Assembly: GCA_030605085.1 (NCBI GenBank)
Contig: JAUWBH010000005.1
Location: 1-64,000, forward strand
Source of the DNA: Promethearchaeota archaeon
Lineage (GTDB): Archaea > Asgardarchaeota > Lokiarchaeia > Sigynarchaeales > SOKP01
Direction of reading: 5' to 3'
Length of the DNA: 64,000 nt
The first letter of the stretch is position 1; the number at the start of each line of letters is the position of its first letter. Positions 18,315 through 27,877 of the stretch are shown here, piece after piece. The notes under the pieces are model-generated. The model was not told the DNA's origin, did no database searches, and saw only the letters and a list, made by a program, of their open reading frames with translations. The translations under genes and the position numbers were made by a program.

Positions 18315-19457
18315 ATGATAGAAAAAATGTTTATATTGATGCTTATACTGGCATTCTTATTAATATTTAATATTGGTAATGAAATTACGGATAGAATAGA
18401 ACCTGCTGGTTATATTTATATAATTCGAAACATAATAAATGGTAAAGTTTATATTGGTCAGACAATACAAGATCCGAAACGAAGATGGATTCAGCATAAA
18501 TCTGCGGCAAGATCGGGAGAAATATCCCCTTTATATAACTCAATGCGATTTCATGGTATAGATAAGTTCATATTTGAAATCATCGATGAAATACCTTTTT
18601 CAATACTAAATGAGAAAGAAATGGAGTACATTCGAGAGTATAGGTCAAATATTCAGGAGTATGGAAACCAATACGGTTACAACCAAAATGCAGGTGGAAT
18701 AGGGATGACACCAAAATATATAAAACAAACCTTGCTTAAAGAGTTGATAATACTAGGATATTCAAGAGATCAAATATGTCAGGAACTTGGTGTTGCTAGA
18801 TCAGCTTTAGATACAAGAATACACCAGTTTTGGGGGGGAACATTAAGGGACATGAGAAAACAACTAATGAAACCATTTGTAAAATCTTTAATTATAGAGG
18901 GTTATAATCTCACAAAAATAGCTGAAAGACTCAATAAAAGCCGAGATTTTGTATACGGTCTTTTAGATAAATTCTTGGGAGTTAAGACCTTATTTGAAGC
19001 TAGACAAAAATTAAGAAGACCAATAATAAAAGATTTACTACAAAAGGGTTTTCTCTTAAACGAAATAGCTAATAAATTAAATGTTAGCAGAGCTACAGCA
19101 GCAACATATATACATGATTATTGGCGAATGACTTACACTAAGGCAAAAGATTATTTTATGAAGCCCTTCATAAAGTCTTTGATAGAAAAGGGTTTAAAAG
19201 AGCAGGAAATAACGCAAGAGCTTCGATATGTAGATTACATTAATGTAAATAGAAAAATTCACGAATATTGGAATATGAATTATCGTCAAGCTAGGGATTT
19301 ATTTTTCATAAAACCATTGTTGGAGACAATGATGCAGGACGAGTACACCAGAGATGAAGCGGCATTTGAATTAGCAGTAAGACCCGAAACTGTAGACGGA
19401 TATTCACGGAGATTTTGGGGTCTTCCTTATGAAGAAGCAAAGAGAAGATTTTTTTAA
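18315..19457 (+). CDS. GIY-YIG endonuclease with five HTH repeats
   Basis: The 380-residue protein has a GIY-YIG nuclease domain at about residues 31-130. The signature strands are YIYIIRN and KVYIGQT, with the conserved Arg in KRRWIQHK and the Glu in LNEKEMEYI. Five helix-turn-helix repeats of about 47 residues follow, each ending in 'fW....ear..' (QFWGGTLRDMRKQL, DYWRMTYTKAKDYF, RFWGLPYEEAKRRF), a typical homing-endonuclease DNA-binding layout. The start has a GAGG ribosome site 8 bases ahead. Oddly, residues 5-19 are strongly hydrophobic (MFILMLILAFLLIF), like a membrane anchor. It ends 3 bases from the convergent VWA gene. Confidence 0.85.
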   Translation: MIEKMFILMLILAFLLIFNIGNEITDRIEPAGYIYIIRNIINGKVYIGQTIQDPKRRWIQHKSAARSGEISPLYNSMRFHGIDKFIFEIIDEIPFSILNEKEMEYIREYRSNIQEYGNQYGYNQNAGGIGMTPKYIKQTLLKELIILGYSRDQICQELGVARSALDTRIHQFWGGTLRDMRKQLMKPFVKSLIIEGYNLTKIAERLNKSRDFVYGLLDKFLGVKTLFEARQKLRRPIIKDLLQKGFLLNEIANKLNVSRATAATYIHDYWRMTYTKAKDYFMKPFIKSLIEKGLKEQEITQELRYVDYINVNRKIHEYWNMNYRQARDLFFIKPLLETMMQDEYTRDEAAFELAVRPETVDGYSRRFWGLPYEEAKRRFF

Positions 19458-19460
19458 CTT

Positions 19461-21947
19461 TTAAAATCTTGATTTAATTATATCAGAGATTAGGTTTGGA
19501 AAATCTTCCCAATTTTTTATTGTTAGTAATTGTCCTCCTGCGATTTTTGCAATCTTCTGAGCGTCTTTTATGTTAAAGTTTTGTTCTGGAACAACTAAAA
19601 TAAAATCCACACCCATAGACCGTAAAATTCTTAATTCTTCGACTGCTTGCTTAAGATCGTAAATTTCAGCATCGGTAAACAAGACATTTAATTTTTCTCG
19701 TGAGCTTGACTTTTCTTTAAATTGTCTTCTAGCCCATTCCAATGCTTTTTTAACCATAGTGCCGCCCATCCCTGAAACAGTTAATAATTCATCTGCTAAT
19801 TGTTCTAGATCTATTTTCTGATTTATTTCCTTTAAAACATGAGTGTCCGATTCGAAAAAAGTGATTGCCAGCTCGTCTTTCCGATGAAAAGCGTAAACCA
19901 GCATAGTCACGCAAATGGCCATATACGCTAACTTCTCACCTGACATACTTCCTGAAACATCCAGTTCAAAACAAACACTTCTTAATCCTTTTGCGGTCTC
20001 GTAAACGAAAAAATCGTCGTAATTTATGTGTTCCAGTTTTTTACCTTTTTCTAAAATATTATTTATAGTTTCTTCTAAATCAACATTTTCAAAATCGTCA
20101 CCTATATTAAAAGGTCTTACAACATTTATTGGAATTTGTCCTGTTGTAGAGCTCCCTAAGCGAGCTCTAGAATAATGTATTCCAAGTTCAATAAGCATTT
20201 TTTTAGCTAACTCTTTAACTTTTTCCTTGGCTATTGCTGGCAAATTTTTACGATGGATAAACCACTGCTTAAGTAAATTTTCCCCACTCCCTGCACTAAG
20301 GCACTGAATTAACATATCTTGTCCTTGTTCCCCTCCAACTTGCTGAGCAGATTTTAAAGCCGTCTCTAAATTGAAGTGTCCAAGCGCGCCTAACGCATCT
20401 CTATTCTCAGAAGCTAAAGCACTTGAGATTAGCTCTTTTATTCGATCGTTGTTAAGTTGATCTTTTATCTGGTTCATTAAATTGCTTATCCTTTCAAAAT
20501 TACTAATATTCTTGTCGATCAACTTTTTTAAGAGCTGATAGTTAGGTTCAATTAATTCAAAAATTTCGTCTTCGGGCATTCCAATTTTCCTTCCAGCTTT
20601 TTCAATATCCTCTGATTTTGGTTGTAACCCAATGTTCCTAAGAAATTCTACGGCATTTTTCAATTGAGAAGGTTTTTCACAAGACTCTAAAGTCTTTTGA
20701 ATTAAGTCGGGAAGTTGCTGCTCCATTTTTTGCCTACAATGCATATTGGCACAGGAATTAAGAAGTTGTTGAAGTTGGTGAGAAAGAGACTTAAATCCCT
20801 CAGTTTTATTTTTTTGATTTAAAGCATCATTGATAGCGTTCTGAAGTGCTTTATTAAGAAGGTCATTCCACGATTTGTTCGCTAAAGCGCTTTTAGTTAA
20901 AGCTTCAAGTGAAAGATTCATTTGAGACCCTTGAGTTTGTTGATTAAACTTGTCAAGCAATTGTGCTCTTAGATTAGTACCGAAATATTGATCTAAAGAA
21001 TTTGCGAGGTTAAAATTATGTTCAAACGAGGCTTGCTGTAAAGAGTTATTTAAGATTTTATCTAAATCAAATTTAGGTGTTTCCCCTAAATTTTTAGCGG
21101 CTTGAAATAACTGGTCGAGATTTTGAAGTTGGTTTGCTAATTCATTTTTTAAATTCTGCATTTGATCTTTTGAAATAGCATTTGTCTCGTTTAAAAACTT
21201 CATTGATCGAATTAAATCCTCAATATTTCCTGATTTAATTAGGTCGTTCAAATCTTGGGAAATGTTTTGCTTGTCAAGTGCTTTACTCGTAATTTTTTCC
21301 CATGGGCGTTTAGATAATTCCTGGATTAAATTATTTAAATCTAAAGCGTTACTCGCTTTCAAATCCTTAGGATCCAATGAATTAATTTTTTGCATCATCC
21401 TATTTTTAGCTTCGTTAATTAAATCTTCTAAAGAAGAGATTTTTTCTTTATATAAATCTGCATCATCCGGAAAAAAGTTTAACGCTGATTTAAACGGCTC
21501 TTCTTCTCTTTTTTGAGCCAATTCGTTAATGAACTGTTCCACTTTTTGGAGAAAGTCGGTATCTATCGATTCAGACATTTCAATTTCGTCAATTAAATCC
21601 TGGAAATCGTCTAAATCAGATTTCTCATTTGGAGTTAGGAAATCGTCATCTAAACTTTTATCATCACCAAAAAAGGAATTCATCATATCTTTTTTATAAT
21701 TTGGAAATAGGATTTCAAAAGCAATTTTTTTTGCTATTTCTTGATTGCTCGGATAAGAAGTAACTGTTCCGATATCTATAAAATCGTTCGGAGTTATCGA
21801 ACCTTTTCGATAATATCTCGCTACTATTAATTTTGGAATTGATAGTACTTGACGCGAAGAGGGAATTTGAACGATATCTGGATGCTTTCTCATCCTTCTT
21901 ATAAATTCTACACTAAACTGGCACGGGTTTTCTGGAAAAACGCCCAT
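19461..21947 (-). CDS. VWA-domain protein paired with MoxR ATPase
   Basis: This 828-residue protein has a C-terminal von Willebrand A domain with a full metal site: DVSGSMSG (DxSxS, about residue 656), the Thr in GMGGTMV, and the Asp in LFTDAE. The N-terminal three quarters are helical, with long Gln/Asn/Leu-rich stretches that should form extended bundles. Proteins of this type work with MoxR-family AAA+ ATPases in metal insertion or remodelling of partner proteins; here the MoxR gene ends 21 bases upstream. No substrate gene is evident. The 3' end abuts the GIY-YIG gene. Confidence 0.8.
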   Translation of the reverse strand: MGVFPENPCQFSVEFIRRMRKHPDIVQIPSSRQVLSIPKLIVARYYRKGSITPNDFIDIGTVTSYPSNQEIAKKIAFEILFPNYKKDMMNSFFGDDKSLDDDFLTPNEKSDLDDFQDLIDEIEMSESIDTDFLQKVEQFINELAQKREEEPFKSALNFFPDDADLYKEKISSLEDLINEAKNRMMQKINSLDPKDLKASNALDLNNLIQELSKRPWEKITSKALDKQNISQDLNDLIKSGNIEDLIRSMKFLNETNAISKDQMQNLKNELANQLQNLDQLFQAAKNLGETPKFDLDKILNNSLQQASFEHNFNLANSLDQYFGTNLRAQLLDKFNQQTQGSQMNLSLEALTKSALANKSWNDLLNKALQNAINDALNQKNKTEGFKSLSHQLQQLLNSCANMHCRQKMEQQLPDLIQKTLESCEKPSQLKNAVEFLRNIGLQPKSEDIEKAGRKIGMPEDEIFELIEPNYQLLKKLIDKNISNFERISNLMNQIKDQLNNDRIKELISSALASENRDALGALGHFNLETALKSAQQVGGEQGQDMLIQCLSAGSGENLLKQWFIHRKNLPAIAKEKVKELAKKMLIELGIHYSRARLGSSTTGQIPINVVRPFNIGDDFENVDLEETINNILEKGKKLEHINYDDFFVYETAKGLRSVCFELDVSGSMSGEKLAYMAICVTMLVYAFHRKDELAITFFESDTHVLKEINQKIDLEQLADELLTVSGMGGTMVKKALEWARRQFKEKSSSREKLNVLFTDAEIYDLKQAVEELRILRSMGVDFILVVPEQNFNIKDAQKIAKIAGGQLLTIKNWEDFPNLISDIIKSRF

Positions 21948-21968
21948 AGAATTAAAAACACCTCTCTT

Positions 21969-22604
21969 TCATGCTCCTAAAGTTTTATTTATAATATTAT
22001 CAATGATATTTTCAACTTTTACTCCAGGTTTTGGCTTAATACTCCCGAGTAACACATGCTTGGTAATCTCAGATAAGTAAATATATATAGACTCTTTCTC
22101 TTTTATTTCGCCCTTTCTTTCTAAAAATCTCCTTCTCCCTATTAGTTTTGCTATAGCGATACCCGCTCTTATAGAAGCTGGTACTTCTATATCAATTTTA
22201 TTTTTCCTTGTTTCGTTGATAATTGAATAAATCAATTCTAACTCTGATTCCTCTATTAAAAAATGTTCGGGAAGATTAATTCTGATTATGTCCAACTCTG
22301 TGGACTTATCAGGATAAGTTAATTTGATCCATATTTTAATTCTATCCTTTAAAGCTTCAGATAACCTATGAGTTCCAGAAAGTTCTTCTGGATTCATGGC
22401 GCTAATAAAGAAAAAATTCTCATCTGCTTTAATTCGTCCTAAATGAGGGATGCTTATGGACATTTCTTCTAAAGGCTCTAATAATGTGTTCTGACTATAT
22501 TCAGTCGCGCGATTTATTTCGTTTGCTAAGAAGGTACCTCCTTCTATCATAGCACTAAGCAACGGACCGGGATTAAATGCTTCTAAAACGAACCCTCTCT
22601 TCAA
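21969..22604 (-). CDS. MoxR-family AAA+ ATPase, C-terminal part
   Basis: This is the larger part of a MoxR ATPase. It contains FNPGPLLSAMIEGGTFLANEINR (Walker B region), LLEPLEEMSI, FFISAMNPEELSGTHRLSEA (sensor 1 and arginine finger region) and the helical lid. The frame is continuous with the upstream part at 22641-22940; only a TAA at 22641-22643 separates them. Read through, the protein would be 323 residues, normal for the family. A TTG at 22602-22604 could restart translation, but the product would lack the P-loop. Confidence 0.75.
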   Translation of the reverse strand: MKRGFVLEAFNPGPLLSAMIEGGTFLANEINRATEYSQNTLLEPLEEMSISIPHLGRIKADENFFFISAMNPEELSGTHRLSEALKDRIKIWIKLTYPDKSTELDIIRINLPEHFLIEESELELIYSIINETRKNKIDIEVPASIRAGIAIAKLIGRRRFLERKGEIKEKESIYIYLSEITKHVLLGSIKPKPGVKVENIIDNIINKTLGA

Positions 22605-22640
22605 AGTAATAGCGGGATCGAAACTTTCGGTTTCTACGCG

Positions 22641-22940
22641 TTATGCGTCTAAACTTCCGATAAAGTGTGAGGGCTTAATGCTCTCATCCATAGTTAGCCA
22701 ATGAAAACTCTGATTTCTCTTCTCCTTTGCCCGTAAGCTTGCAAAGTATCTGCATAAAATAGTTTTTCCAACACCAGGAGGGCCAACCAGAGCAGGAAAA
22801 AGCCCCGTTGCCTCTGCATCCCTTAGTAATTCTAAGGCTTTACCATATTGACCCGATAATACTATATCAATTTCTTCTTGTACTATGTTCTTGATAAGAT
22901 GTTGTTGGAATAACTCCTCAAATTTTTCTTTATTTATCAT
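22641..22940 (-). CDS. MoxR-family AAA+ ATPase, N-terminal part ending at an in-frame TAA
   Basis: This 99-residue part carries the Walker A motif LVGPPGVGKT (about residues 51-60) and ends SHFIGSLDA. In MoxR proteins the sequence should run 'shFIGSfDPa', and exactly this continues 10 codons later (SFDPAITLKRG). The intervening 30 bases are therefore an in-frame insertion that carries the stop. The arms ACGC and GCGT place the TAA in a hairpin loop. This may be a pseudogene, a readthrough site or an assembly error. Upstream on the same strand lie an HTH-repeat fragment and dam. Confidence 0.75.
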   Translation of the reverse strand: MINKEKFEELFQQHLIKNIVQEEIDIVLSGQYGKALELLRDAEATGLFPALVGPPGVGKTILCRYFASLRAKEKRNQSFHWLTMDESIKPSHFIGSLDA

Positions 22941-23094
22941 TTTAAATATCTTATAAATAACGATTATTGATATGTTTCTCTTTGTAAATAATAAATAATC
23001 AATAACTTAAAACTTTAGACTTAATAAAATAAATTATAAAATTTTGATTTTCTTCATTCAAATAAGTTCTTAAAAAAATTTTGAAAATAGTTGA

Positions 23095-23223
23095 TTATTT
23101 TAAATATGGCCTCGCTTCTGAAAATCTAACATTCCAAAATTCATTGGATAATTTATAGACTGTAGAAAGGTCAATATTAAGTTCCTTACTTATATTCTTT
23201 GCGGTTAAGCCTTCTTTAAACAT
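23095..23223 (-). pseudogene. Fragment of an HTH-repeat (GIY-YIG type) protein
   Basis: An ATG-started frame of 42 residues reads as one helix-turn-helix repeat: EGLTAKNISKELNIDLSTVY, then NEFWNVRFSEARPYLK. Spacing and the terminal 'FW....EAR' match the repeats of the GIY-YIG protein at 18315-19457. No nuclease domain adjoins it. It is most likely the last repeat of a decayed homing-endonuclease gene, although a tiny DNA-binding protein cannot be excluded. Confidence 0.5.
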
Positions 23224-23331
23224 ACTTTAAACATAATAAATTAAAAAAGATAGTTTTATAAGTTAAAAATATTGTCTAACCATTTTAAAGTAAATATTGT
23301 GGTAAATCTTGAACACCTATTTATTTAATAA

Positions 23332-24288
23332 TTAAAAACTATTGACGATTAAAACTTCTTTTATTTCTCCTCTCTTACTTGGATTACTGTTAATTGCTCT
23401 TTTCGCTTTGACTTCTTTTATAGCATAATCTTCATATAAATTAAGAATGAATTCATTATTAGAATTACTTAACATGACTTTACAGCCACGCTCAGTTAAT
23501 TTATCGACTAATCCTTTAAGTTTAATTTGATCTACTTTAGTGAAATCTTCCTTAGTGTAACTCGTGAAACTAGCTGTTTTTGAAAGGGGGAAATATGGGG
23601 GATCGAGATATATGAAGGTTTTTTCGTTGGCAAAATCCAAACATCTTTCAAAAGAATCATGGATAATTTTTACATTTTGTAAAACCATATTAACAGCTCT
23701 TAAATTCTTTTCATCACAAAAATTAGGGTTTTTATACTTCCCGAAGGGCACATTAAATTGCCCCTTGCTATTAACCCGATAAAGTCCATTATAACAGCAT
23801 CGATTTAAGTATATAGTTCTCGAAGCTTTCTCAATATCAGACCATTTTTTGAATTCTTCGAGATTTCTATCAATATTTCGAATTTTATAATAATATTCTT
23901 TCTCGTTTATGTGTTTTTTAAGTGAGATAATTAACTCTGAAACATTTTCTTTTATAACTCTATAAACATTAATCAATTCTTGATTTACATCAATTAAAAT
24001 AGCGTTTTTGGGTAATAAATAAAAAAAGATTGCGCCTCCACCGACAAAAGGTTCAATATAATTATTAAATTCTTTTGGAAAATATTTATCCATTTGAGGA
24101 ATTAATTGTCTCTTACCACCTGCCCATTTTAAAAGAGGCTTTGGATTATTAACAATTTTTTTTGCTTTTCTATTTTGAGTTCTTTTAATATCTATAGATT
24201 CGATTTTCTGACTTTTATTATTCAAAAAAGGAGTTAATGATTTTTGAGTCAAATTTTTATCTTGCATTGTTATTATTTTCTCTTTCAT
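23332..24288 (-). CDS. dam: DNA adenine N6-methyltransferase (Dam family)
   Basis: This 318-residue class alpha methylase has the S-adenosylmethionine motif at about residues 75-85 (NYIEPFVGGGAIFF), the Dam-typical KWAGGKRQL before it, and the catalytic DPPY in FIYLDPPYFP. The family target is usually GATC. An N-terminal extension of about 45 residues (Lys/Gln-rich) precedes the conserved core. No restriction endonuclease gene is adjacent, so it looks like an orphan methylase. It lies among possible mobile elements, which may explain its presence. Confidence 0.9.
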   Translation of the reverse strand: MKEKIITMQDKNLTQKSLTPFLNNKSQKIESIDIKRTQNRKAKKIVNNPKPLLKWAGGKRQLIPQMDKYFPKEFNNYIEPFVGGGAIFFYLLPKNAILIDVNQELINVYRVIKENVSELIISLKKHINEKEYYYKIRNIDRNLEEFKKWSDIEKASRTIYLNRCCYNGLYRVNSKGQFNVPFGKYKNPNFCDEKNLRAVNMVLQNVKIIHDSFERCLDFANEKTFIYLDPPYFPLSKTASFTSYTKEDFTKVDQIKLKGLVDKLTERGCKVMLSNSNNEFILNLYEDYAIKEVKAKRAINSNPSKRGEIKEVLIVNSF

Positions 24289-24455
24289 ATATATACATGT
24301 GATTATTAATCAAATAAGTATATTGATACAATAGAATTCTATTTGCTCAAACCTTTTAAGAAATTTTAAAGCACCCTAAATACTTTTTATTTTGAGGATT
24401 TGCCTATTGTTCCATTCTTTATGATGGATAGATTTTTCTTCTCAAAAGAAGGCAA

Positions 24456-25298
24456 CTACTGCCCCATATCGTTATTTCTTTTAATTATATTTTTCATGAA
24501 TTTCACAACCTGTTGCAGATAAAATTTGGCTACAGCATATTTGATATTTGAATCGAAAACAAGAATTACAAAATATAGATCTTCCACATATTCAGAAAAG
24601 ATAATTTCATTATTTTTTGAAGTGTAAAATAGAGTCAAAATCGAATTATTGCAAATTTTGACTCGAAATTCAACTTCATTCAAGAATTTTTTTATATCTT
24701 TTGTCTCCAATGATGTATAGATCATCCTTCCTTTATCTGTTAAAAGGATAATTCCTTTTATATCATCATTTAACGACATTTCTTTTAAAGACTCAATAAT
24801 TTTTGCTTCTTTTTTTAAATCAAACTCACAGCTAAAAGTTTCTTCTATAATATTGTCTATTATTTGATTTAAACTATCTTCACTCACATACCCCGTATTA
24901 ATATTTATGTTATTCCTATTTATGTAATCAATAAAATGAAAGTCAATTTTTGAGATAATGGTTTCTATTAAAGTTAGATTTTCGTTAGAATCGCATAATA
25001 AAACATAATATAGGTTATTTTTTTTAATTAATATAAATTTTATTCCGCCCTCTATTTCAATAACTTTTATGTTTTTTCCCATAATTTCTTTAGTAAACGA
25101 ATTAAAAGCAGCGATAAATGCAGTGAATAATTGTTTTTCTTCTATACGGTAAGAGTTTTTAGAATTTGAAAAATTTTTACTATAGATACAGAGTCCAGAG
25201 TTTTTAAAAATAAATAGATTATAGATTGTCTCTTTATAAGTAGATCTTGTTATCTTCGAAAAAACCGAAGATAAAGTGGACTCATTCTTTACGGTCAT
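24456..25298 (-). CDS. Longin/roadblock-like protein (Asgard trafficking-type domains)
   Basis: The 280-residue protein has two mixed alpha/beta units. The first (about 20-130) runs YNLFIFKNSGLCIYSKNF, a helix QLFTAFIAAFNSF, then strands around KVIEIEGGIKFILIKKNNLYYVLL and a final helix, which is the longin order. The second (about 165-275) has IKGIILLTDKGRMIYTSL, then two hydrophobic strands and a long helix, like a roadblock/LC7 unit. Such domains are abundant in Asgard archaea and are platforms for small GTPases in eukaryotes. The assignment rests on secondary-structure pattern, with no catalytic residues to confirm it. Confidence 0.5.
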   Translation of the reverse strand: MTVKNESTLSSVFSKITRSTYKETIYNLFIFKNSGLCIYSKNFSNSKNSYRIEEKQLFTAFIAAFNSFTKEIMGKNIKVIEIEGGIKFILIKKNNLYYVLLCDSNENLTLIETIISKIDFHFIDYINRNNININTGYVSEDSLNQIIDNIIEETFSCEFDLKKEAKIIESLKEMSLNDDIKGIILLTDKGRMIYTSLETKDIKKFLNEVEFRVKICNNSILTLFYTSKNNEIIFSEYVEDLYFVILVFDSNIKYAVAKFYLQQVVKFMKNIIKRNNDMGQ

Positions 25299-25516
25299 AT
25301 AAGTTTTTAGAAATAAAATTATAAAAACTACGAAGTTCCGTTAGAAAAAATAATAACTCCTCGATAATTTTATTATTTATTATTGTGATATTTTTATTTA
25401 AACGATTAAACTTAAAAAATTACTTTTATTTAATATATTGAAAATTTCGTTTTAGGTGAGGTAAAATACAATTAAAACAAGAATTTCGTTCAAAATATGA
25501 AGATCGCACATTAAAA

Positions 25517-27844
25517 ATGAAAAAAAAAGTGGTAAGTCAACCGCACGAAATATGTATCGAGAGAGCCAGATTATTTACTGAATCTTACAAAAAAACTAAA
25601 GGAGAATCACCAATTATTAGGTTTGCAAAGGCAATGGAACATTTACTAACAAATATGACAATTAAAATTTGGGACGATGAGTATATTGTTGGTAATAGGT
25701 GTGCAAAATTTATTGGCACTCCTTTATATCCTGAAGTTAGAGTTGATACAATCGAATTAGATTTAGAGATATACGATACTCGTCCGGTTCAGAAATTTCT
25801 ATTAACAGACGAGGAGCGACGCATTATTAGGGAAGACATAATTCCGTATTGGAGGGATGAAGAACAAACGGTTAAAGCCAAGTTTGATTCTTACCTCAAT
25901 TCAGAATTAAAACAGCGCATTTTAGATTTACTCTATATTGTAGATACAGACATTACTAATGGAATTGGTCATTTTTTTCCAGGACACGAAAATGTCTTTA
26001 AGGGGGGATTTAATAGTTTAATTCAAAAAGCTGAAGTAAAAATGAAGGAATTTTCGGAAGATGTTGAAAAAATGACATTTTTACAATCAGTTATAATTGT
26101 ATTAAAAGCTGCAAAGAAATTTATTCAACGATTCTCAAATTTGACCAAAGAAATGGCTGAAATGGAAACAAATCTTGAGCGCCAAAAAGAGCTCTTAGAA
26201 ATTTCTGAGATCTGTAATAATATTTCGGGAAATCCACCAAATTCCTTTAAGGAAGCCATTCAGCTCTTATATTTTACCCATATTATAAGCGGTTTGGAGG
26301 ATGGTGGTTTCGCAATAAGTATTGGGCGTTTAGACCAAGTCTTGTATCCATATTATTTGAAAGATTTAAATGAAGGAAAGGGTTCAAAAGAAGAAATTCA
26401 ATTTCTAATTGAATGTTTTTACTTAAAGCTCTCTACCTTATGGAATTATGTTCTTAATAAAGGAATTGTAGCTGCAGAAGGTCCTCCTATCGCAGCAAAT
26501 TTAACTATTGGAGGAATTGACCGTGATGGAAACGACGCAACAAATGAATTATCGTATCTACTTTTAGAAGCCTATACCCGTCTTAAAACTGTACAACCGA
26601 CTTTTTCAGTTCGTATACATTCTAAGACTCCCGATGAATTAATTATTAAAACTGGTGAAGGGATTAAAGCAGGTGCCAGCATTGCTCTATATAACGACGA
26701 TGTTATGATACCTGGTCTAAGCAAGCTTGGTTATTCTTTAGAGGATGCTCGTGAATATGCACCAATTGGTTGCGTTGAGCCAGTTCATCCCTGTAAAACG
26801 CTCGGATGCACTAATGCAACTCAGATTAATATCGTAAAGTGTTTAGAATTAACCTTAAATAATGGAGTTGACATGTTTTCTAAAAGAAAATATGGTATTG
26901 AAAATTCAAAAAAAATCAATTCTTACGAAGATCTTTGGAGTGAATTTGTAAAACAGTTTAAATTTTTTACTAAACCTATGGTTGAAACTATGAGCTTTCT
27001 CGATAAATCAATTGCAGAGCTTAATCCACAGCCTTTCTTATCTGCAACTACAGATAATTGTATTGAGCGCGGCTTAGATATCACAAATAGTGGTGCTATT
27101 TATGACTTTACAACAACACAAATGATTGGACTAGCTACGGTTGCTGATAGTCTTGCTGTTATAAAGAAAATTGTTTTTGAAGATAAACTCCTCTCTTTCG
27201 AAGATTTAGTTCAAATGCTTAAAAAAAATTATAGAGGCTCATACCAAGGAAAGAAAGATGCAGAATGGAGAGAACTCTTTCTTAATAAAGTACCTAAGTT
27301 TGGCAACGATGACGACTATGTAGATGTTATTGCATGTGATATAGCAAGAATGTTTTGTGATGAAATTACAAGGCACACAAACTATCGAGGAGGGAAGTAT
27401 AATCCAGGGATTTATTCAACTTCATTCCATATAGCATTTGGAGCTTTTACAGCGGCATCAGCAGATGGAAGAAAATTAAGAGACGCCCTCTCGAATGGAG
27501 TGGGTCCTTCGCATGGAGCAGATAAAAATGGCCCCACAGCGATTCTAAATTCTGTTAAAAAACTTGAAAATGAATTACAGACGAATGGAAATTCACTTAT
27601 TTTGTCGTTTCATCCGAATACATTTAAAATTGAATTGTTTCCTGCTCTAATTCGAACATATTTTATGCCTAGAGGAGGTTTTCATGTACAATTCAATGTT
27701 GTGGGTAAAGAAACTCTCTGTGACGCTCAAGAAAATCCATATAATTACCCTGGTTTAGTTGTAAGGATTGCAGGATATTCTGTTTTATTTAATGAATTGT
27801 CAAAAATAGCGCAAGACGATATTATCGCTAGAACAGAATATTAA
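25517..27844 (+). CDS. Glycyl radical enzyme (pyruvate formate-lyase-like, dehydratase type)
   Basis: The 775-residue enzyme has full family length. The thiyl site is YAPIGCVEP (about residues 413-421), where Cys followed by V-E matches glycerol, propanediol and choline-type enzymes and not the Cys-Cys of pyruvate formate-lyase. The glycyl loop near the end is VVRIAGYSVLF, with Gly at about residue 752. The N-terminus (RARLFTESYKKTKGE) is typical. The enzyme is oxygen-sensitive and needs a radical-SAM activase, and none is in the window. The substrate is unknown. A six-codon upstream frame (ATG at 25497) ends just before the start. Confidence 0.88.
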   Translation: MKKKVVSQPHEICIERARLFTESYKKTKGESPIIRFAKAMEHLLTNMTIKIWDDEYIVGNRCAKFIGTPLYPEVRVDTIELDLEIYDTRPVQKFLLTDEERRIIREDIIPYWRDEEQTVKAKFDSYLNSELKQRILDLLYIVDTDITNGIGHFFPGHENVFKGGFNSLIQKAEVKMKEFSEDVEKMTFLQSVIIVLKAAKKFIQRFSNLTKEMAEMETNLERQKELLEISEICNNISGNPPNSFKEAIQLLYFTHIISGLEDGGFAISIGRLDQVLYPYYLKDLNEGKGSKEEIQFLIECFYLKLSTLWNYVLNKGIVAAEGPPIAANLTIGGIDRDGNDATNELSYLLLEAYTRLKTVQPTFSVRIHSKTPDELIIKTGEGIKAGASIALYNDDVMIPGLSKLGYSLEDAREYAPIGCVEPVHPCKTLGCTNATQINIVKCLELTLNNGVDMFSKRKYGIENSKKINSYEDLWSEFVKQFKFFTKPMVETMSFLDKSIAELNPQPFLSATTDNCIERGLDITNSGAIYDFTTTQMIGLATVADSLAVIKKIVFEDKLLSFEDLVQMLKKNYRGSYQGKKDAEWRELFLNKVPKFGNDDDYVDVIACDIARMFCDEITRHTNYRGGKYNPGIYSTSFHIAFGAFTAASADGRKLRDALSNGVGPSHGADKNGPTAILNSVKKLENELQTNGNSLILSFHPNTFKIELFPALIRTYFMPRGGFHVQFNVVGKETLCDAQENPYNYPGLVVRIAGYSVLFNELSKIAQDDIIARTEY

Positions 27845-27877
27845 ATATTTAACAATATAAATTCTGTCAATAAACAA

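Noticed and set aside
22620..22660. MoxR insertion considered as a bulge-helix-bulge mRNA intron
   Set aside because: A hairpin forms, but the required 3-base bulges on opposite strands around a 4-base-pair helix could not be placed, unlike in the tRNA.
18315..24288. Dam methylase considered part of a restriction-modification system with the GIY-YIG gene
   Set aside because: The genes are 4 kb apart with the MoxR-VWA pair between them, and the GIY-YIG protein has homing-type repeats, not a restriction-enzyme layout.
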